A stretch of DNA of 64,000 nt, taken from Synechococcus sp. BL107 (GTDB lineage Bacteria; Cyanobacteriota; Cyanobacteriia; PCC-6307; Cyanobiaceae). Made by a program: the position numbers and the translations under genes. The stretch covers positions 734,756 through 798,755 of the forward strand of contig NZ_DS022298.1 of NCBI RefSeq assembly GCF_000153805.1, given 5' to 3'. The notes under the pieces were generated by a model. That model was not told where the DNA came from, searched no databases, and worked only from the letters and a program-made list of their open reading frames with translations. Positions 38,014-47,346 of the stretch are shown piece by piece; position 1 is the stretch's first letter; each line of letters starts with the position of its first letter.

Positions 38014-39102
38014 ATGGTCCGCGCCCTGATTCGCCGCGTTCTCGGACGCCAGGAGAACGATCAATCCACGCCCCAGCTGGAGCTGCCGCCCACCGATTCG
38101 CGGGATCGGGCCCGTTCGATGGTGATGGGATTGCAAGACGAAATCTGCGCGGGTCTTGAGGCACTGGATGGGGAGGGGCGATTCCAAGAAGAAAGTTGGG
38201 TTCGCCCTGAGGGTGGAGGTGGCCGCTCGCGCGTGATGCGCGAAGGGCGGGTGTTTGAGCAGGGGGGTGTGAATTTCTCTGAGGTTCAGGGAAACGAGTT
38301 ACCGCCCTCAATCCTGAAACAACGGCCAGAAGCCAAGGGACATCCTTGGTTTGCCACCGGGACGTCGATGGTGCTGCATCCCCGTAATCCCTATATCCCG
38401 ACGGTGCATCTCAATTACCGGTATTTCGAGGCTGGTCCCGTCTGGTGGTTTGGAGGTGGAGCGGATCTCACGCCTTATTACCCCTTTCTCGACGATGCAC
38501 GTCACTTCCATCGCACCCATCAACAGGCCTGCAATTCTGTGCATCCCAACCTGCACAAGGTGTTTAAGCCATGGTGCGACGAATACTTTTACTTGAAACA
38601 CCGCAATGAAACCCGTGGTGTTGGTGGAATTTTTTATGACTACCAGGATTCGAGAGGAACGCTCTACAAGGGGCAGGATCCAACAGGGGCAGCAGCCAAG
38701 GTTTCATCGGAACTGGGTGCAACCCCGCTGAGTTGGGAACAACTGTTCAGCCTTGGTCAGGCCAATGGCAGAGCATTTTTGCCGTCCTATGCACCGATTG
38801 TCGAAAAGCGCCATGCGACGTCCTATGGCGATCGCGAGCGGGATTTTCAGCTCTACCGCCGTGGTCGCTATGTGGAGTTCAACCTTGTGTGGGATCGCGG
38901 CACGATTTTTGGACTCCAAACCAACGGTCGGACGGAATCGATCCTGATGTCGTTGCCACCACTGGTGCGTTGGGAGTACGGGTATACCGCTGAGGCTGGC
39001 TCTCGCGAAGCCCTTTTAACGGACTTGTTCACGACTCCCCAAGATTGGTTGGGCGATCCATCGCTTGAAGATCGTTGCCGGCCTCATCAGGCGATCAACT
39101 AA
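38014..39102 (+). CDS. hemF: Oxygen-dependent coproporphyrinogen III oxidase
   Basis: Oxidative decarboxylation of coproporphyrinogen III in heme and chlorophyll synthesis. Motifs include [48 protein letters not shown] and [13 protein letters not shown]. The ATG at 38014 gives 362 residues; a GTG at 37963 would add 17 residues of poor match. Its 3' end overlaps the convergent amidase-like gene by eight bases. Confidence 0.97.
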   Translation: MVRALIRRVLGRQENDQSTPQLELPPTDSRDRARSMVMGLQDEICAGLEALDGEGRFQEESWVRPEGGGGRSRVMREGRVFEQGGVNFSEVQGNELPPSILKQRPEAKGHPWFATGTSMVLHPRNPYIPTVHLNYRYFEAGPVWWFGGGADLTPYYPFLDDARHFHRTHQQACNSVHPNLHKVFKPWCDEYFYLKHRNETRGVGGIFYDYQDSRGTLYKGQDPTGAAAKVSSELGATPLSWEQLFSLGQANGRAFLPSYAPIVEKRHATSYGDRERDFQLYRRGRYVEFNLVWDRGTIFGLQTNGRTESILMSLPPLVRWEYGYTAEAGSREALLTDLFTTPQDWLGDPSLEDRCRPHQAIN

Positions 39103-39925
39103 CCCCTTTCATCAGAGCGTTAACGACCCTTGCACCCAGGCATTCAATGGTCTGGGCTCGTGTTGTTTGATCGCGAAGTTTTTGCTCCAACGGAGGCTCG
39201 AGCATCCCTATCTCAAGAATGCCGATTCCGCGTCGAGGGCCTCCAAGACCGCCTCGAAACAATCTGGGGAAGCGTCCAAAAGACTGGGCGATGGACTCAT
39301 CCAGCTCATTCAGAGGGCGATTAAGGGCGGGGATCAGTCCCGAACCAAATCCGTAGGGGCTGTAGGCATCGAAGTGAATTTCAAGGATGTAGTGCCCCTT
39401 GCCGGAGCGAACGCGAGCTTGCGACCAATTGGTTCTGGGGTCGTTGTCATCTCGGATGGTGAGTGAGGGCGGGACATACGAGGTGATGTTCAGACCTCGC
39501 TCCCGTCCGAGACGCACAACGGCGTTTTGCACTTGCAGATTCCAGTAGAGCTCGTCACGCATGGAGCCGTCCATTGGCGGCTGTTTGCGGACGTCAACGG
39601 CATAGCCAGGCGTTCCAGCACTACCCAGGTTTTGAGAGTCGGCATGGCCTGCCATCACCACGATCGGGGTGGTTGACGGCACTGCCCCTCGACCGACCCA
39701 CCGTCCGGACTGTTTGGTGCGGCGGCCCAGCAAGGGATCCGGATTCGCTGCCAGCGGGCAGTTGTTGAGGTCGGATCCAAGGCGTTGCGGGGTTACAGGC
39801 TTCGCCACGGGTAACCAATTTTGTTGGCTGTGAGCCTGATGACAGCCCATCCCCGTGAAGGCCAAAACGCTGATGGACAGCGGAACAGAGATGGTTGGGC
39901 GACGCATCCAGTTCGGGAAAGGCAT
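39095..39925 (-). CDS. Putative N-acetylmuramoyl-L-alanine amidase-like exported protein
   Basis: The N-terminus has a hydrophobic export signal ([20 protein letters not shown]) with a weak lipobox-like Cys. The body shows the Amidase_3 pattern of metal ligands: [11 protein letters not shown] (His), [10 protein letters not shown] (Glu/His) and [13 protein letters not shown] (catalytic Glu). Together these suggest a periplasmic zinc amidase acting on peptidoglycan, but I am working from motifs only. Length 276. It lies three bases after the CCB gene. Confidence 0.55.
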   Translation of the reverse strand: MPFPNWMRRPTISVPLSISVLAFTGMGCHQAHSQQNWLPVAKPVTPQRLGSDLNNCPLAANPDPLLGRRTKQSGRWVGRGAVPSTTPIVVMAGHADSQNLGSAGTPGYAVDVRKQPPMDGSMRDELYWNLQVQNAVVRLGRERGLNITSYVPPSLTIRDDNDPRTNWSQARVRSGKGHYILEIHFDAYSPYGFGSGLIPALNRPLNELDESIAQSFGRFPRLFRGGLGGPRRGIGILEIGMLEPPLEQKLRDQTTRAQTIECLGARVVNALMKGVS

Positions 39926-39928
39926 GGT

Positions 39929-40486
39929 TTAGATGGGTGATGTCAGCAGGGATCCATCACTCGCAAGCTGGAGCGACTCGGCCAGTTCGAGTTCAATTGC
40001 AATTAATTCATCCCGGTGCGCTCGCAACCGCAAGGCGCTTCCTCCCTGGGCTGGTGCATCCAGTAGGCGCAATTCCAGCGTTTCCGTGCGCGCAGCGCGG
40101 CTGCTGTAGATCACGCCAGCAAGAGGGCCTAGGCCCACGAGCGGTAGAAGCGACCACCAGGCCAGTTGGGGCGCTAGCTGCTGCAGTACCAATCCGAAGC
40201 AGGCTGAGCCGATGGTGCCAAGAATGGACAGCAAAATGGCGAGGGGTTGGCTTGAGGCCACCTGTCCTTGAAAGCGAAGAACCTGTCGTTCTGCGTCGCC
40301 GCCATTGCGGCTCCAGCCGCGTTGTTCCAGCCAGTTGCTGAGTCCTTCCAGAACGGCCAGTGGAGATTGCGGTGAAGTGATATCCACCACAGTTGTGCGG
40401 TCCTTGCTGGCAGCGCGCAAGAAAAACACCAGACCAATGGCTAGGAGGATTGTGAGCAGCAGGACGGACTGGAAACCCGACGGCAT
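39929..40486 (-). CDS. Cofactor assembly of complex C subunit B (CCB) family protein
   Basis: The 185-residue product has a hydrophobic N-terminal helix (VLLLTILLAIGLVFFLRA), a soluble loop with WLEQRGWSRNG, and a helical hairpin (ILLSILGTIGSACFGLVL; WWSLLPLVGLGPLAGVI). This fits the CCB2/CCB4-like group that helps attach heme c-i to cytochrome b6. The assignment is from recollected family layout. It is followed by the amidase-like gene. Confidence 0.62.
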   Translation of the reverse strand: MPSGFQSVLLLTILLAIGLVFFLRAASKDRTTVVDITSPQSPLAVLEGLSNWLEQRGWSRNGGDAERQVLRFQGQVASSQPLAILLSILGTIGSACFGLVLQQLAPQLAWWSLLPLVGLGPLAGVIYSSRAARTETLELRLLDAPAQGGSALRLRAHRDELIAIELELAESLQLASDGSLLTSPI

Positions 40487-40516
40487 GGATCCCCCTCAAT
40501 TCGATGCCCCCTTTCT

Positions 40517-40548
40517 AAGGGGGACCGTTTCGAAGGGGGACCGTTTCG
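40517..40548. repeat. Two perfect tandem copies of a 16-bp unit
   Basis: AAGGGGGACCGTTTCG occurs twice head to tail. The first copy's AAGGGGG also pairs with CCCCCTT just upstream (40507-40513), so a hairpin is possible. The repeat lies between the PadR-like gene's stop and the CCB gene's start. Confidence 0.85.
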
Positions 40549-40550
40549 AT

Positions 40551-40946
40551 TCAGTTCAATGCGAATCGATGGGAATCCAGCCATGTTCTCCATGGGCCCA
40601 TCAGGCGTTCGGCTTCGTTGCGTGCTGAAGCTTGTAGGTGCAACATCCGGCGTGGGCGGCCCCTTGATGGGCAGCGTTGGGTGTAGCTGCTGATCGATCC
40701 TTGTTGCTCAAGGAAGTCCAAAGCCTGTTGAAGCACAGTCTCAGACAGTCGTAATTGGGGTTCGGCTTGGATCAGCTTCTGCAGGAGACAGGAGGGGTAA
40801 CTGTCGTCCTTGAGAAGGCATTCCAAAATCCAGCACACCGCGAGTTCCAGATCGAGGAACTGTGGTGGTGGCTGATGAAAGTACTGTTCGATGTCTGCGA
40901 GGCAGGTGCGTGAGGGCTTGCGACGAGAGAACACGACGAGGAACAC
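40551..40946 (-). CDS. PadR-like winged-helix transcriptional regulator
   Basis: The 131-residue product resembles cyanobacterial PadR-family regulators related to Pex: IEQYFHQPPPQFLDLELAV near the start, LLKDDSYPSCLLQKLIQ, SETVLQQALDFLEQQGSI (recognition region) and GRGRPRRMLHL (wing). The DNA target is unknown; Pex extends circadian period in S. elongatus, but orthology is not shown. The start is GTG at 40946 with no better choice in frame. Confidence 0.65.
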   Translation of the reverse strand: MFLVVFSRRKPSRTCLADIEQYFHQPPPQFLDLELAVCWILECLLKDDSYPSCLLQKLIQAEPQLRLSETVLQQALDFLEQQGSISSYTQRCPSRGRPRRMLHLQASARNEAERLMGPWRTWLDSHRFALN

Positions 40947-41048
40947 ACTTCCCCCATCAAAGTCGATCTCATTTTGAGTTTCAAGAGGGATTGGCTTGGA
41001 TTTTCAGATCTCCGCCGGCGAGACTGGGTTGATTCATCTGCTGGGTCC

Positions 41049-41693
41049 ATGGCCGGTTCTCCTTCCATTCCTGCCGAGTTCGCTGTGTTCGATGGGGACT
41101 TGGATGCGTCTTGGACGGAGCGATATCTCCAAATGCCCAGTCTTGCGGTCGATACCGAAGCCATGGGTCTGATCCATGGCCGCGATCGCCTTTGTTTGGT
41201 TCAGATCGCTGATGCGCAAGATCGTGTCGCGTGCGTGCGGATCGGTCTGGGTCAATCCACTGCCCCCAACCTTCAGCGTTTGTTTGAGGCCGCATCCGTG
41301 GAGAAGGTGTTTCACTTCGCTCGCTTCGATGTGGCTGCCCTTGCGGCTGGGCTTGATATTGCTGTTCAGCCCTTGTTTTGCACCAAGGTGGGCAGCCGTT
41401 TGGGACGGACATACACCCCACGACACGGATTGAAGGACTTGGTGATGGAGTTGGTGGGAGTCGAACTCGATAAGGGAGCTCAGAGCAGCGATTGGGGACG
41501 GGTTGATGAGCTCACTGATGTGCAGCTCGCCTACGCCGCTAACGATGTTCGCTACTTACTCCCAGCGAGAAATCAGCTGGAAACGATGTTGCGTCGGGAG
41601 GGGCGCTGGGAGTTGGCGCAGCGCTGTTTCACCTGTATTCCCGTAATAGCTGAATTGGATCGGATGCGGTTTAACCAAACCTTTGAGCATTGA
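41049..41693 (+). CDS. Ribonuclease D-family 3'-5' exonuclease
   Basis: DEDDy exonuclease domain in 214 residues. Exo I is LAVDTEAMGLI (DxE), Exo II is FHFARFDVAAL (D), and Exo III is YAANDVRYLLPAR (YxxxD). No HRDC domain follows, unlike E. coli Rnd. Likely trims RNA 3' ends. The ATG at 41049 is chosen; the 25 codons before it show no family similarity. Confidence 0.85.
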   Translation: MAGSPSIPAEFAVFDGDLDASWTERYLQMPSLAVDTEAMGLIHGRDRLCLVQIADAQDRVACVRIGLGQSTAPNLQRLFEAASVEKVFHFARFDVAALAAGLDIAVQPLFCTKVGSRLGRTYTPRHGLKDLVMELVGVELDKGAQSSDWGRVDELTDVQLAYAANDVRYLLPARNQLETMLRREGRWELAQRCFTCIPVIAELDRMRFNQTFEH

Positions 41694-41707
41694 GCTCGAT
41701 CTGGTCG

Positions 41708-41965
41708 TTAGTCCTCAAGGATGAAATTGCTGTTGCCCTCACTGTCTTTGAGTAGATCGTCAAGGGTCGCAGCACTTTCGCTGCCACTCTTATCGAGGGC
41801 ATCCAACATCGACTGGACAAGCAACCGACGCGTCTCCACATCACGCTTCCCCTCTTTGGCGGCGGCTTGATCCACTTGGCGCCGAGCACTCGCCAAGCTG
41901 ATGCTGAGTTTGCTGGCGAGCTGGGCGCAGAGTTTTACGTATACCGGATCTTGGATCGACGCCAT
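41708..41965 (-). CDS. Conserved cyanobacterial hypothetical protein
   Basis: The 85-residue product is soluble and helical with a low-complexity acidic C-terminus (TLDDLLKDSEGNSNF). It begins MASIQDPVYVKLCAQLASKL. I do not recognise a defined domain. The ATG at 41965 fits the N-terminal pattern better than an upstream in-frame ATG at 42007 that would overlap the neighbouring gene's end. Function unknown. Confidence 0.65.
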   Translation of the reverse strand: MASIQDPVYVKLCAQLASKLSISLASARRQVDQAAAKEGKRDVETRRLLVQSMLDALDKSGSESAATLDDLLKDSEGNSNFILED

Positions 41966-41990
41966 CGCTCTCTTCTCGGGCTCCTCAGTA

Positions 41991-43226
41991 TCAGTGCAGG
42001 TGATCAAGGATCAGCCTGGCGAGCCGATCGCTACCCCCTGATGCTCCCATGCGCCGCTGGCCAATCTGGCCCAGCCTCCTGCGCAAATCTGCGTCTGCAA
42101 GAAGATGTTCGAGGGCCGTTGCCAGCGCAATCGGGGATGAATAAGGCTGAACTGAGCCGCCAAGTAATCGACTTTGCCTGCGCGCAAAGCTTGTCTTGAA
42201 TTGGGGGCCGGGACCCGGTAATGAAAGGGCTGGAATGCCAAGGCCTACCAGCTGTTCCGTGGCTGTTCCAGCCGTGGCAAGGCCCACTTCAGCCCAGCCG
42301 CTCCAGCTTTCAAAACAGGATCGTCCAATGAGCAGCATGCAGGGGCCCTTCACCCAACAGCTTTCTGCGTTGAGTTGATCGGATGGAGGCAAACTTTGCC
42401 TGAAGCCCAGCTGTTCCAAGCTTCTTTGAAACCCGTCCTCTGAGGGTTCGGCTCCCGCTGCGACAAGGAAAGCCATCGGCACCGCTGAATTCACCAGATT
42501 GATCGCCCTCAGCAAACGATCAAAGTTCGCCTGGGCTTCAGGCATTCGGCTTCCACACAACACAAGCACTCTTCGGCACCGCTGAAGTGCTGTCGGAATC
42601 GTCCGTCGTTGGAGGCCATCCATCATTGGATTGCCGGGCGCTTGGGCCGCCACCCGATGGCGACGCAGTCCTCGGGCTGTGAGTTGATCACGCATCGCAA
42701 CCCATTGGCACCGCTTGGAGCGCATCAACATCCATTCCCAGGGATCCCATTCACTGCCCTTCAGGCGGTGATATCGATCGCTCAGATGTCGGCCAGGACC
42801 GCTTCGCCAGGTGTAATCGCTTTTTGGCGTTCCAATGAATCCAAAACCAGCGCCACTGGCCCAGGCCATCAGCAGAGGTAAAAGATCCCCAACGGCGACC
42901 AGAAAGCGTCCTTGCTGAGCCCGTCGTTGAACGAGTTGCCATTGACCCCAGCTCAAGAGCGGTAATCCCGCTCCAAGATCTCGTAGCAAGCCCCGCAGGC
43001 TTTGGTTGCTGAACCCCCCACTTGGCAGAGTTGCTGTTGGACCAATCCGTTGCAGCCAACCTGCCTTCACCGCTGCTGTAAAGGCTCTCCCTTGGCCCAC
43101 CAGAGGCATCACTTCCAATGGAAGTTGAGGTTTGAGGCGATGGACCGCCTCCAGGATGCGCAGGGCGATGAGATCTTCTCCATGGCCGTTGCAGATCACC
43201 AGAAGTGCTGTTGAACCATGGCTGAT
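41991..43226 (-). CDS. Lipid-A-disaccharide synthase-related glycosyltransferase-like protein
   Basis: Member of a cyanobacterial family related to LpxB. Recognisable parts are LLVICNGHGEDLIALRILEA at the N-terminus, VGDLLPLLMAWASG and the C-terminal TATEQLVGLGIPALSLPG. No canonical start precedes LLVICNGHGED: the frame runs back into tRNA-Cys. An ATC at 43226 with AGGA four bases upstream is possible; GTG at 43199 would cut the first beta strand. Substrate unknown; other Lpx genes are not in the window. Confidence 0.78.
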   Translation of the reverse strand: MSHGSTALLVICNGHGEDLIALRILEAVHRLKPQLPLEVMPLVGQGRAFTAAVKAGWLQRIGPTATLPSGGFSNQSLRGLLRDLGAGLPLLSWGQWQLVQRRAQQGRFLVAVGDLLPLLMAWASGAGFGFIGTPKSDYTWRSGPGRHLSDRYHRLKGSEWDPWEWMLMRSKRCQWVAMRDQLTARGLRRHRVAAQAPGNPMMDGLQRRTIPTALQRCRRVLVLCGSRMPEAQANFDRLLRAINLVNSAVPMAFLVAAGAEPSEDGFQRSLEQLGFRQSLPPSDQLNAESCWVKGPCMLLIGRSCFESWSGWAEVGLATAGTATEQLVGLGIPALSLPGPGPQFKTSFARRQSRLLGGSVQPYSSPIALATALEHLLADADLRRRLGQIGQRRMGASGGSDRLARLILDHLH

Positions 43227-43259
43227 ACGATCCTTTTGAGGGACTAGACGTTCCCCTGC

Positions 43260-43330
43260 GGCGGCATGGCCAAGTGGTAAGGCAGAGGATTGCAAATCCT
43301 TTATCCCCAGTTCGAATCTGGGTGCCGCCT
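43260..43330 (+). tRNA. trnC: tRNA-Cys (GCA)
   Basis: The 71-base cloverleaf has acceptor stem GGCGGCA/TGCCGCC, D-arm GGCCAAGTGGTAAGGC, anticodon GCA in a TTGCAAA loop, T-loop AGTTCGAATCT and discriminator T, as usual for tRNA-Cys. Confidence 0.96.
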
Positions 43331-43401
43331 TTTTCAAGATCGACCGAACGAGTCGCAACGTTTGCTGTTTGGGTGGTCTTTCGTTCGACAACACAATCGG
43401 T

Positions 43402-43509
43402 TTAACGGCTGGGCACCGTTTCATTGATTCCAGTCTCCCAAATCTCCTTGGGATTCACGCGTTTCATCAACGCTTCAAAATTGCCCTTGGCTTCGACGGT
43501 CTCTTCCAT
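43402..43509 (-). CDS. Micro-protein, 35 residues
   Basis: A 35-residue frame starting ATG at 43509, abutting the preceding micro-gene's stop codon (TAA followed directly by ATG). The translation, beginning MEETVEAKGNFEALMKRVNP and ending NETVPSR, is acidic at the N-terminus, then amphipathic. No transmembrane segment. The abutting arrangement suggests real translation. Function unknown; homology searching is needed to confirm it. Confidence 0.5.
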   Translation of the reverse strand: MEETVEAKGNFEALMKRVNPKEIWETGINETVPSR

Positions 43510-43674
43510 TTAGTAGTCGTTGTCTGCAACGCACATACCCAAGCAACGGATTCCGTTGTTTGCTGTGCGACGGCAGTGGTTGCACAGAATTCGTTCGACC
43601 TCCGCTGGCGCGATTTCATCTGCGGTTTGGGGTGAGAGGCACGGAGATGATTCCGACGCTTTGTGGTCAGACAT
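43510..43674 (-). CDS. Micro-protein with CxxC...CxxxC motif, 54 residues
   Basis: The ATG at 43674 opens a 54-codon frame. The C-terminal half carries C31 and C34 (ILCNHCRRT) and C44 and C48 (GIRCLGMCVADNDY), a spacing that could bind zinc or an Fe-S cluster. The N-terminal half is disordered-looking. The gene is divergent from the aldo/keto reductase (26 bases between starts) and its stop abuts the next micro-gene. I believe similar proteins exist in marine picocyanobacteria but cannot check. Function unknown. Confidence 0.6.
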   Translation of the reverse strand: MSDHKASESSPCLSPQTADEIAPAEVERILCNHCRRTANNGIRCLGMCVADNDY

Positions 43675-43700
43675 CAAAAATTTGATTCGGGAAGGTGATC

Positions 43701-44684
43701 ATGGCTGGCAGAGGCTCGTGCCGGTTGAACAGCATCGGTTTTGGAACCTGGGCCTGGGGCAACGAATTTGTATGGGGGTATGACCCAAACGCAGATGATG
43801 GGCGCCTAGCTGCCACGTTTCGCCAGGCTCTCAGCTCAGGTTTGAATCTCATCGACACGGCCGATTCCTACGGTACGGGTCGTTTAAATGGCCGCAGCGA
43901 AAGTCTTCTTGGAGGCTTTATTGATGCTCTGCCGGCATCGCGTCGTTCCCAATTAGTGGTGGCGACCAAGTTGGCTCCCTTTCCCTGGCGCCAGGGCCGA
44001 AGGGGGCTGAATCGCGCTTTTGATGCTAGTCGGGAGCGATTGCGTGGCCATTTGAAGCGGGTGCAATTGCACTGGAGTACAGCGCGGTATGCGCCTTGGC
44101 AGGAGGCGGCGCTCCTGGATGGCTTGGCCGATCTGGTTCAGGCTCAGCAAGTGGACGAGCTGGGGGTGTCGAATGTGGGGCCTCGCCGTTTGCGTTGGAT
44201 GGAGACCCGGCTGAGGGAGCGAGGGGTCAAGCTGCGCAGTGTCCAAATCCAATGGTCGTTGTTGTCTCCGGGAGTGGCACAAGCGCAAGAGTTGTTGGAT
44301 CTTTGTCAGTCGCTGGATATTGAAGTGTTGGCTTATAGCCCTTTGGCCTTTGGGGTGCTGGGCTGTAAGCCGGGCCAGACACCTCGGCCATCGACCTGGG
44401 TGCGCCAACGATTGTTTCGCCGACTCTTGCCGGACAGTCTTCAAATCAGGCAGCTGCTTGCAGCTATCGCGCAGGAACGGGGGGTATCGATGGTTCAGGT
44501 GGCCTTGAATTGGTGTCGAGCCACTGGAACATCGCCAATTCCAGGTCTTCGATCGCCTCGGCAAGCAATGGATGTGGCTGCGGCACTCACCTGGCAGTTA
44601 TCGGATGCTGAATGCTTTGCACTCACGCAAGCGAGGGAGCGCTGCATCGCCCGCATGCCCTCCAATCCGTTTCAAAGCCGTTGA
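43701..44684 (+). CDS. Aldo/keto reductase
   Basis: NADPH-dependent oxidoreductase with a TIM-barrel fold. LIDTADSYGTGRLNGRSESLL contains the catalytic Asp and Tyr; Lys is in VVATKLAPFPW and His in VQLHWSTARYAP. IPGLRSPRQAMDVAAAL at the C-terminus fits cofactor binding. The ATG at 43701 has GAAGG five bases upstream and is preferred over the GTG at 43695. Length about 327. Substrate unknown. Confidence 0.9.
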   Translation: MAGRGSCRLNSIGFGTWAWGNEFVWGYDPNADDGRLAATFRQALSSGLNLIDTADSYGTGRLNGRSESLLGGFIDALPASRRSQLVVATKLAPFPWRQGRRGLNRAFDASRERLRGHLKRVQLHWSTARYAPWQEAALLDGLADLVQAQQVDELGVSNVGPRRLRWMETRLRERGVKLRSVQIQWSLLSPGVAQAQELLDLCQSLDIEVLAYSPLAFGVLGCKPGQTPRPSTWVRQRLFRRLLPDSLQIRQLLAAIAQERGVSMVQVALNWCRATGTSPIPGLRSPRQAMDVAAALTWQLSDAECFALTQARERCIARMPSNPFQSR

Positions 44685-44695
44685 AGTGTCTGGGT

Positions 44696-45316
44696 TCAGG
44701 CTTCCGATACTGACTCGGGCGCTGGGCTTACCACCACTGGCAGGCTGTCGCTGTCGACTCGAATGGGTACGACCTTTTCTGTAGCCGGTGTCTCTGCTTC
44801 AGCCTCAGCTGCGGCAGCTTGTTGTTGTTCGCATGCCGTGAGCGCTTCTTGGAGCAGTGAATCGAAGGTGGCGCCGGGTAAGCGGTGGCGTGCAACTTCA
44901 AGAAACGTTCGGGGAAGAGATTCACCCGCTGCATGTCGGATGGCGGGATTGTTACGCCGTTGCTCTTGCTCTTCTTGGATGGCTCGCAAAAAACGCCGAG
45001 TCACATCGCGTTTAGTCGACGCTTTGATCAATGTGTCTCGGTCTTGCGGGCTGTGGCTGAGTTCTTGTTCCAGCTCTTGGATTCGACGTTCAAGGCTGGT
45101 GAAAACTTCGTCGGCTTCCTTATGAATATGGGATAACTGGCCGTCAGACAAATGTGGCATGTCTGCCACAAACACTTTTCCGTGGTCCCGAAGCGTTAAA
45201 AACGTTGGGCGCGGACTCTGCCGGTGGCCTGGGCCAGACTCAAGGGGACGTCTAGGGGGTACGGGGCCCGCCGATGAGCGACGCCGAGTAAGGCGCTGTG
45301 GCTTATCAAATGGCAT
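44696..45316 (-). CDS. Conserved hypothetical protein with coiled-coil segment
   Basis: The product from ATG 45316 is 206 residues. The basic Pro-rich N-terminus (about 1-40) leads to a segment VFVADMPHLSDGQLSHIHKE and a charged helical region (VFTSLERRIQELEQELSH) likely to form a coiled coil. An Ala/Glu-rich low-complexity tail follows. The open frame extends 20 codons further upstream. Not a family I can name; function unknown. Confidence 0.6.
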   Translation of the reverse strand: MPFDKPQRLTRRRSSAGPVPPRRPLESGPGHRQSPRPTFLTLRDHGKVFVADMPHLSDGQLSHIHKEADEVFTSLERRIQELEQELSHSPQDRDTLIKASTKRDVTRRFLRAIQEEQEQRRNNPAIRHAAGESLPRTFLEVARHRLPGATFDSLLQEALTACEQQQAAAAEAEAETPATEKVVPIRVDSDSLPVVVSPAPESVSEA

Positions 45317-45434
45317 AGAAAAAGACGATGTATCGGCGTTGCTATCGGAAAATCGTCCGATGTGCTCACACAACATTATTGACTTGATTGAGCTGTCGAG
45401 AGCTGAAATCCAACCAGGTTGGAAACTGATGCAA

Positions 45435-46472
45435 TTAGCTGGGTAGTCCTTGTAAGGCTGAATGCTCCCCTGCAGGGGCCTTCAGCACTTCACCAATGAC
45501 CCATGCCTGGTGGTTGTTCAAACGACAAACATCCAAGGCAGTTGGTTCCGCTTCTCTTGGTACGACGAGGCAGAACCCGATTCCCATATTGAACGTATGC
45601 CAAAGATCGCGTTCTGGAATCGCTCCTGCGGACTGCAGCCACTGAAATAAAGGAGATCGAGGCCATGCTTCAGCCTCGATTTTGGCCGTCGTGCCCTCTG
45701 GCAGACAGCGGGGCAAATTTTCAGGCAATCCCCCACCAGTGATGTGGGCCATGCCATGGATCCTGATGGCGTTGCTGAGGAGTTGTTGAACCAATGAGGC
45801 GTAGAGCGTTGTTGGAGCGAGAAGGTCGTTGAGGAGTCGTCGGTGATCAGGGCCGTATTGGGTGGTTTCGTTGATGCCTTCCTTCTCCAAAACCTTCCTG
45901 ACGAGGCTGAATCCGTTGCTGTGCACTCCACTGCTGGCAATCCCGATGATGCGATCCCCCGGTGAAATGGATCGTCCATCGATGAGGTCGTCTTCCTCGA
46001 CAACGGCAACGCAGAAGCCGGCGAGGTCGTATCTCCCTTTGGGGTAAAACCCTGGCATTTCAGCTGTTTCGCCTCCAAGTAGTGCACAACCGCTCTGACG
46101 GCAGCCATCTGCGATTCCCTCGACCACTTCGGCCATGGCGGTTGGGCTAAGAGCCCCAGTCGCCATGTAGTCGAGAAAAAACAAGGGAGCGGCTCCAGAC
46201 GTGATCACGTCGTTGACGCACATCGCCACAAGATCAATGCCCACCCCGTGGTGGCAGTGATGGTTTTGGGCAAGCTCCAGCTTGGTGCCGACTCCGTCCG
46301 TCCCGGAAACCAGAAGGGGTTTGCGCAGGCCAGTTGGAAGACGCATGAGGCCACCAAATCCGCCGAGACCCCCAACTACTTCTGGGCGGTGGGTGGCTTC
46401 TACAGACGCTTTGATGCGCTGAACAAAAGCACGTCCAGCTTCTACATCAACACCTGCGCTCTTGTAGTCCAT
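45435..46472 (-). CDS. purM: Phosphoribosylformylglycinamidine cyclo-ligase
   Basis: Fifth step of purine synthesis, forming AIR. Motifs: [20 protein letters not shown] at the start, [55 protein letters not shown] and [13 protein letters not shown]. The 345 residues are normal. It stands alone on its strand. Confidence 0.98.
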   Translation of the reverse strand: MDYKSAGVDVEAGRAFVQRIKASVEATHRPEVVGGLGGFGGLMRLPTGLRKPLLVSGTDGVGTKLELAQNHHCHHGVGIDLVAMCVNDVITSGAAPLFFLDYMATGALSPTAMAEVVEGIADGCRQSGCALLGGETAEMPGFYPKGRYDLAGFCVAVVEEDDLIDGRSISPGDRIIGIASSGVHSNGFSLVRKVLEKEGINETTQYGPDHRRLLNDLLAPTTLYASLVQQLLSNAIRIHGMAHITGGGLPENLPRCLPEGTTAKIEAEAWPRSPLFQWLQSAGAIPERDLWHTFNMGIGFCLVVPREAEPTALDVCRLNNHQAWVIGEVLKAPAGEHSALQGLPS

Positions 46473-46758
46473 GGATTGAATCCGATTTCATGATCCTGCT
46501 CCTTCACCAAGTTGGTGGTCCGGGTGCACAGGTGTCCGCAGGCTGATCATGCCTGCTGATGTCAATCACGTCTTCCGCTTATCAATGGGTTTCGGCCTCT
46601 GTTGGGCGTCTATGCAGTGCTTGAGGCGATTCAAGGCGCTATCGCTGCGTCTTGGCTGTGCTGGGGCAGAGGTTCGTTCTTGAGGAGCGTGCTTCTCATT
46701 CCTGCCTAAGTTTTGGACTCCTCTTTTTTCAAAAACTTTCTTGGGTTAGCGCCGGGTG

Positions 46759-47346
46759 ATGTCGGCTCTTGCTTTCGTTGGTTTGCATGGCATGCGAGTT
46801 CCTTTCACGCTGCTTCTGATCTGTGGAGCGATATCAGGTAGCGCAACGCTTCTACCCGTCGATGCAGCTGATTTTTTGGATCAGGATCTTGTTGACCCCA
46901 TTGACCCCGGCGATCTGATTACACCTCCCGTGGTCACTCCCTCGGCATCGATTGAGGCCAGCTTGACCCCGGCTGACGTGGAAGAAGCCGAGGATCCGGC
47001 TCCTGCGCTGGCTGTGCTTCCTCCACCAAAAATCAAAGTTGTCCCGACCGTCGTTCGCGTGATCACGGGGGAGGCCAGTTGGTACGGACCAGGATTTTTT
47101 GGGAACCGCACAGCCAATGGTGAGGTGTACCAGCGGGGAACAATGACCGCAGCCCATCGCACCTTGCCGTTTGGCACCAAAGTTCGAGTCACCAATTTGT
47201 GGAATGGACGTTCGGAAGTGATTCGGATTAACGATCGTGGCCCCTTTGTGCACCACCGAGTGATTGATTTGGGCCATGGAGCCGCCAGCAGTCTTGGTTT
47301 AACCGCCTCTGGCATTGCTCAAGTTCGGCTCGAGGTATTGCGCTGA
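46759..47346 (+). CDS. RlpA-like double-psi beta-barrel protein
   Basis: Exported septal/cell-wall protein of the rare lipoprotein A family. A signal peptide (MRVPFTLLLICGAISGSA) begins at a Met 11 codons in, so 46792 may be the true start. A Pro/Asp-rich linker precedes the RlpA domain: GEASWYGPGFFGNRTANGE, AAHRTLPFGTKVRVTNL and IRINDRGPFVHHRVIDLG with the catalytic-type Asp. No SPOR domain follows. The gene overlaps panC-cmk by a few bases. Confidence 0.85.
   Translation: MSALAFVGLHGMRVPFTLLLICGAISGSATLLPVDAADFLDQDLVDPIDPGDLITPPVVTPSASIEASLTPADVEEAEDPAPALAVLPPPKIKVVPTVVRVITGEASWYGPGFFGNRTANGEVYQRGTMTAAHRTLPFGTKVRVTNLWNGRSEVIRINDRGPFVHHRVIDLGHGAASSLGLTASGIAQVRLEVLR

Noticed and set aside
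43230-43424. N-terminal extension of the LpxB-related frame
   Set aside because: It is the antisense of tRNA-Cys and has no family similarity.
46549-46683. 44-codon plus-strand frame between purM and rlpA
   Set aside because: No ribosome binding site or recognisable family; an ordinary chance frame in GC-rich sequence.
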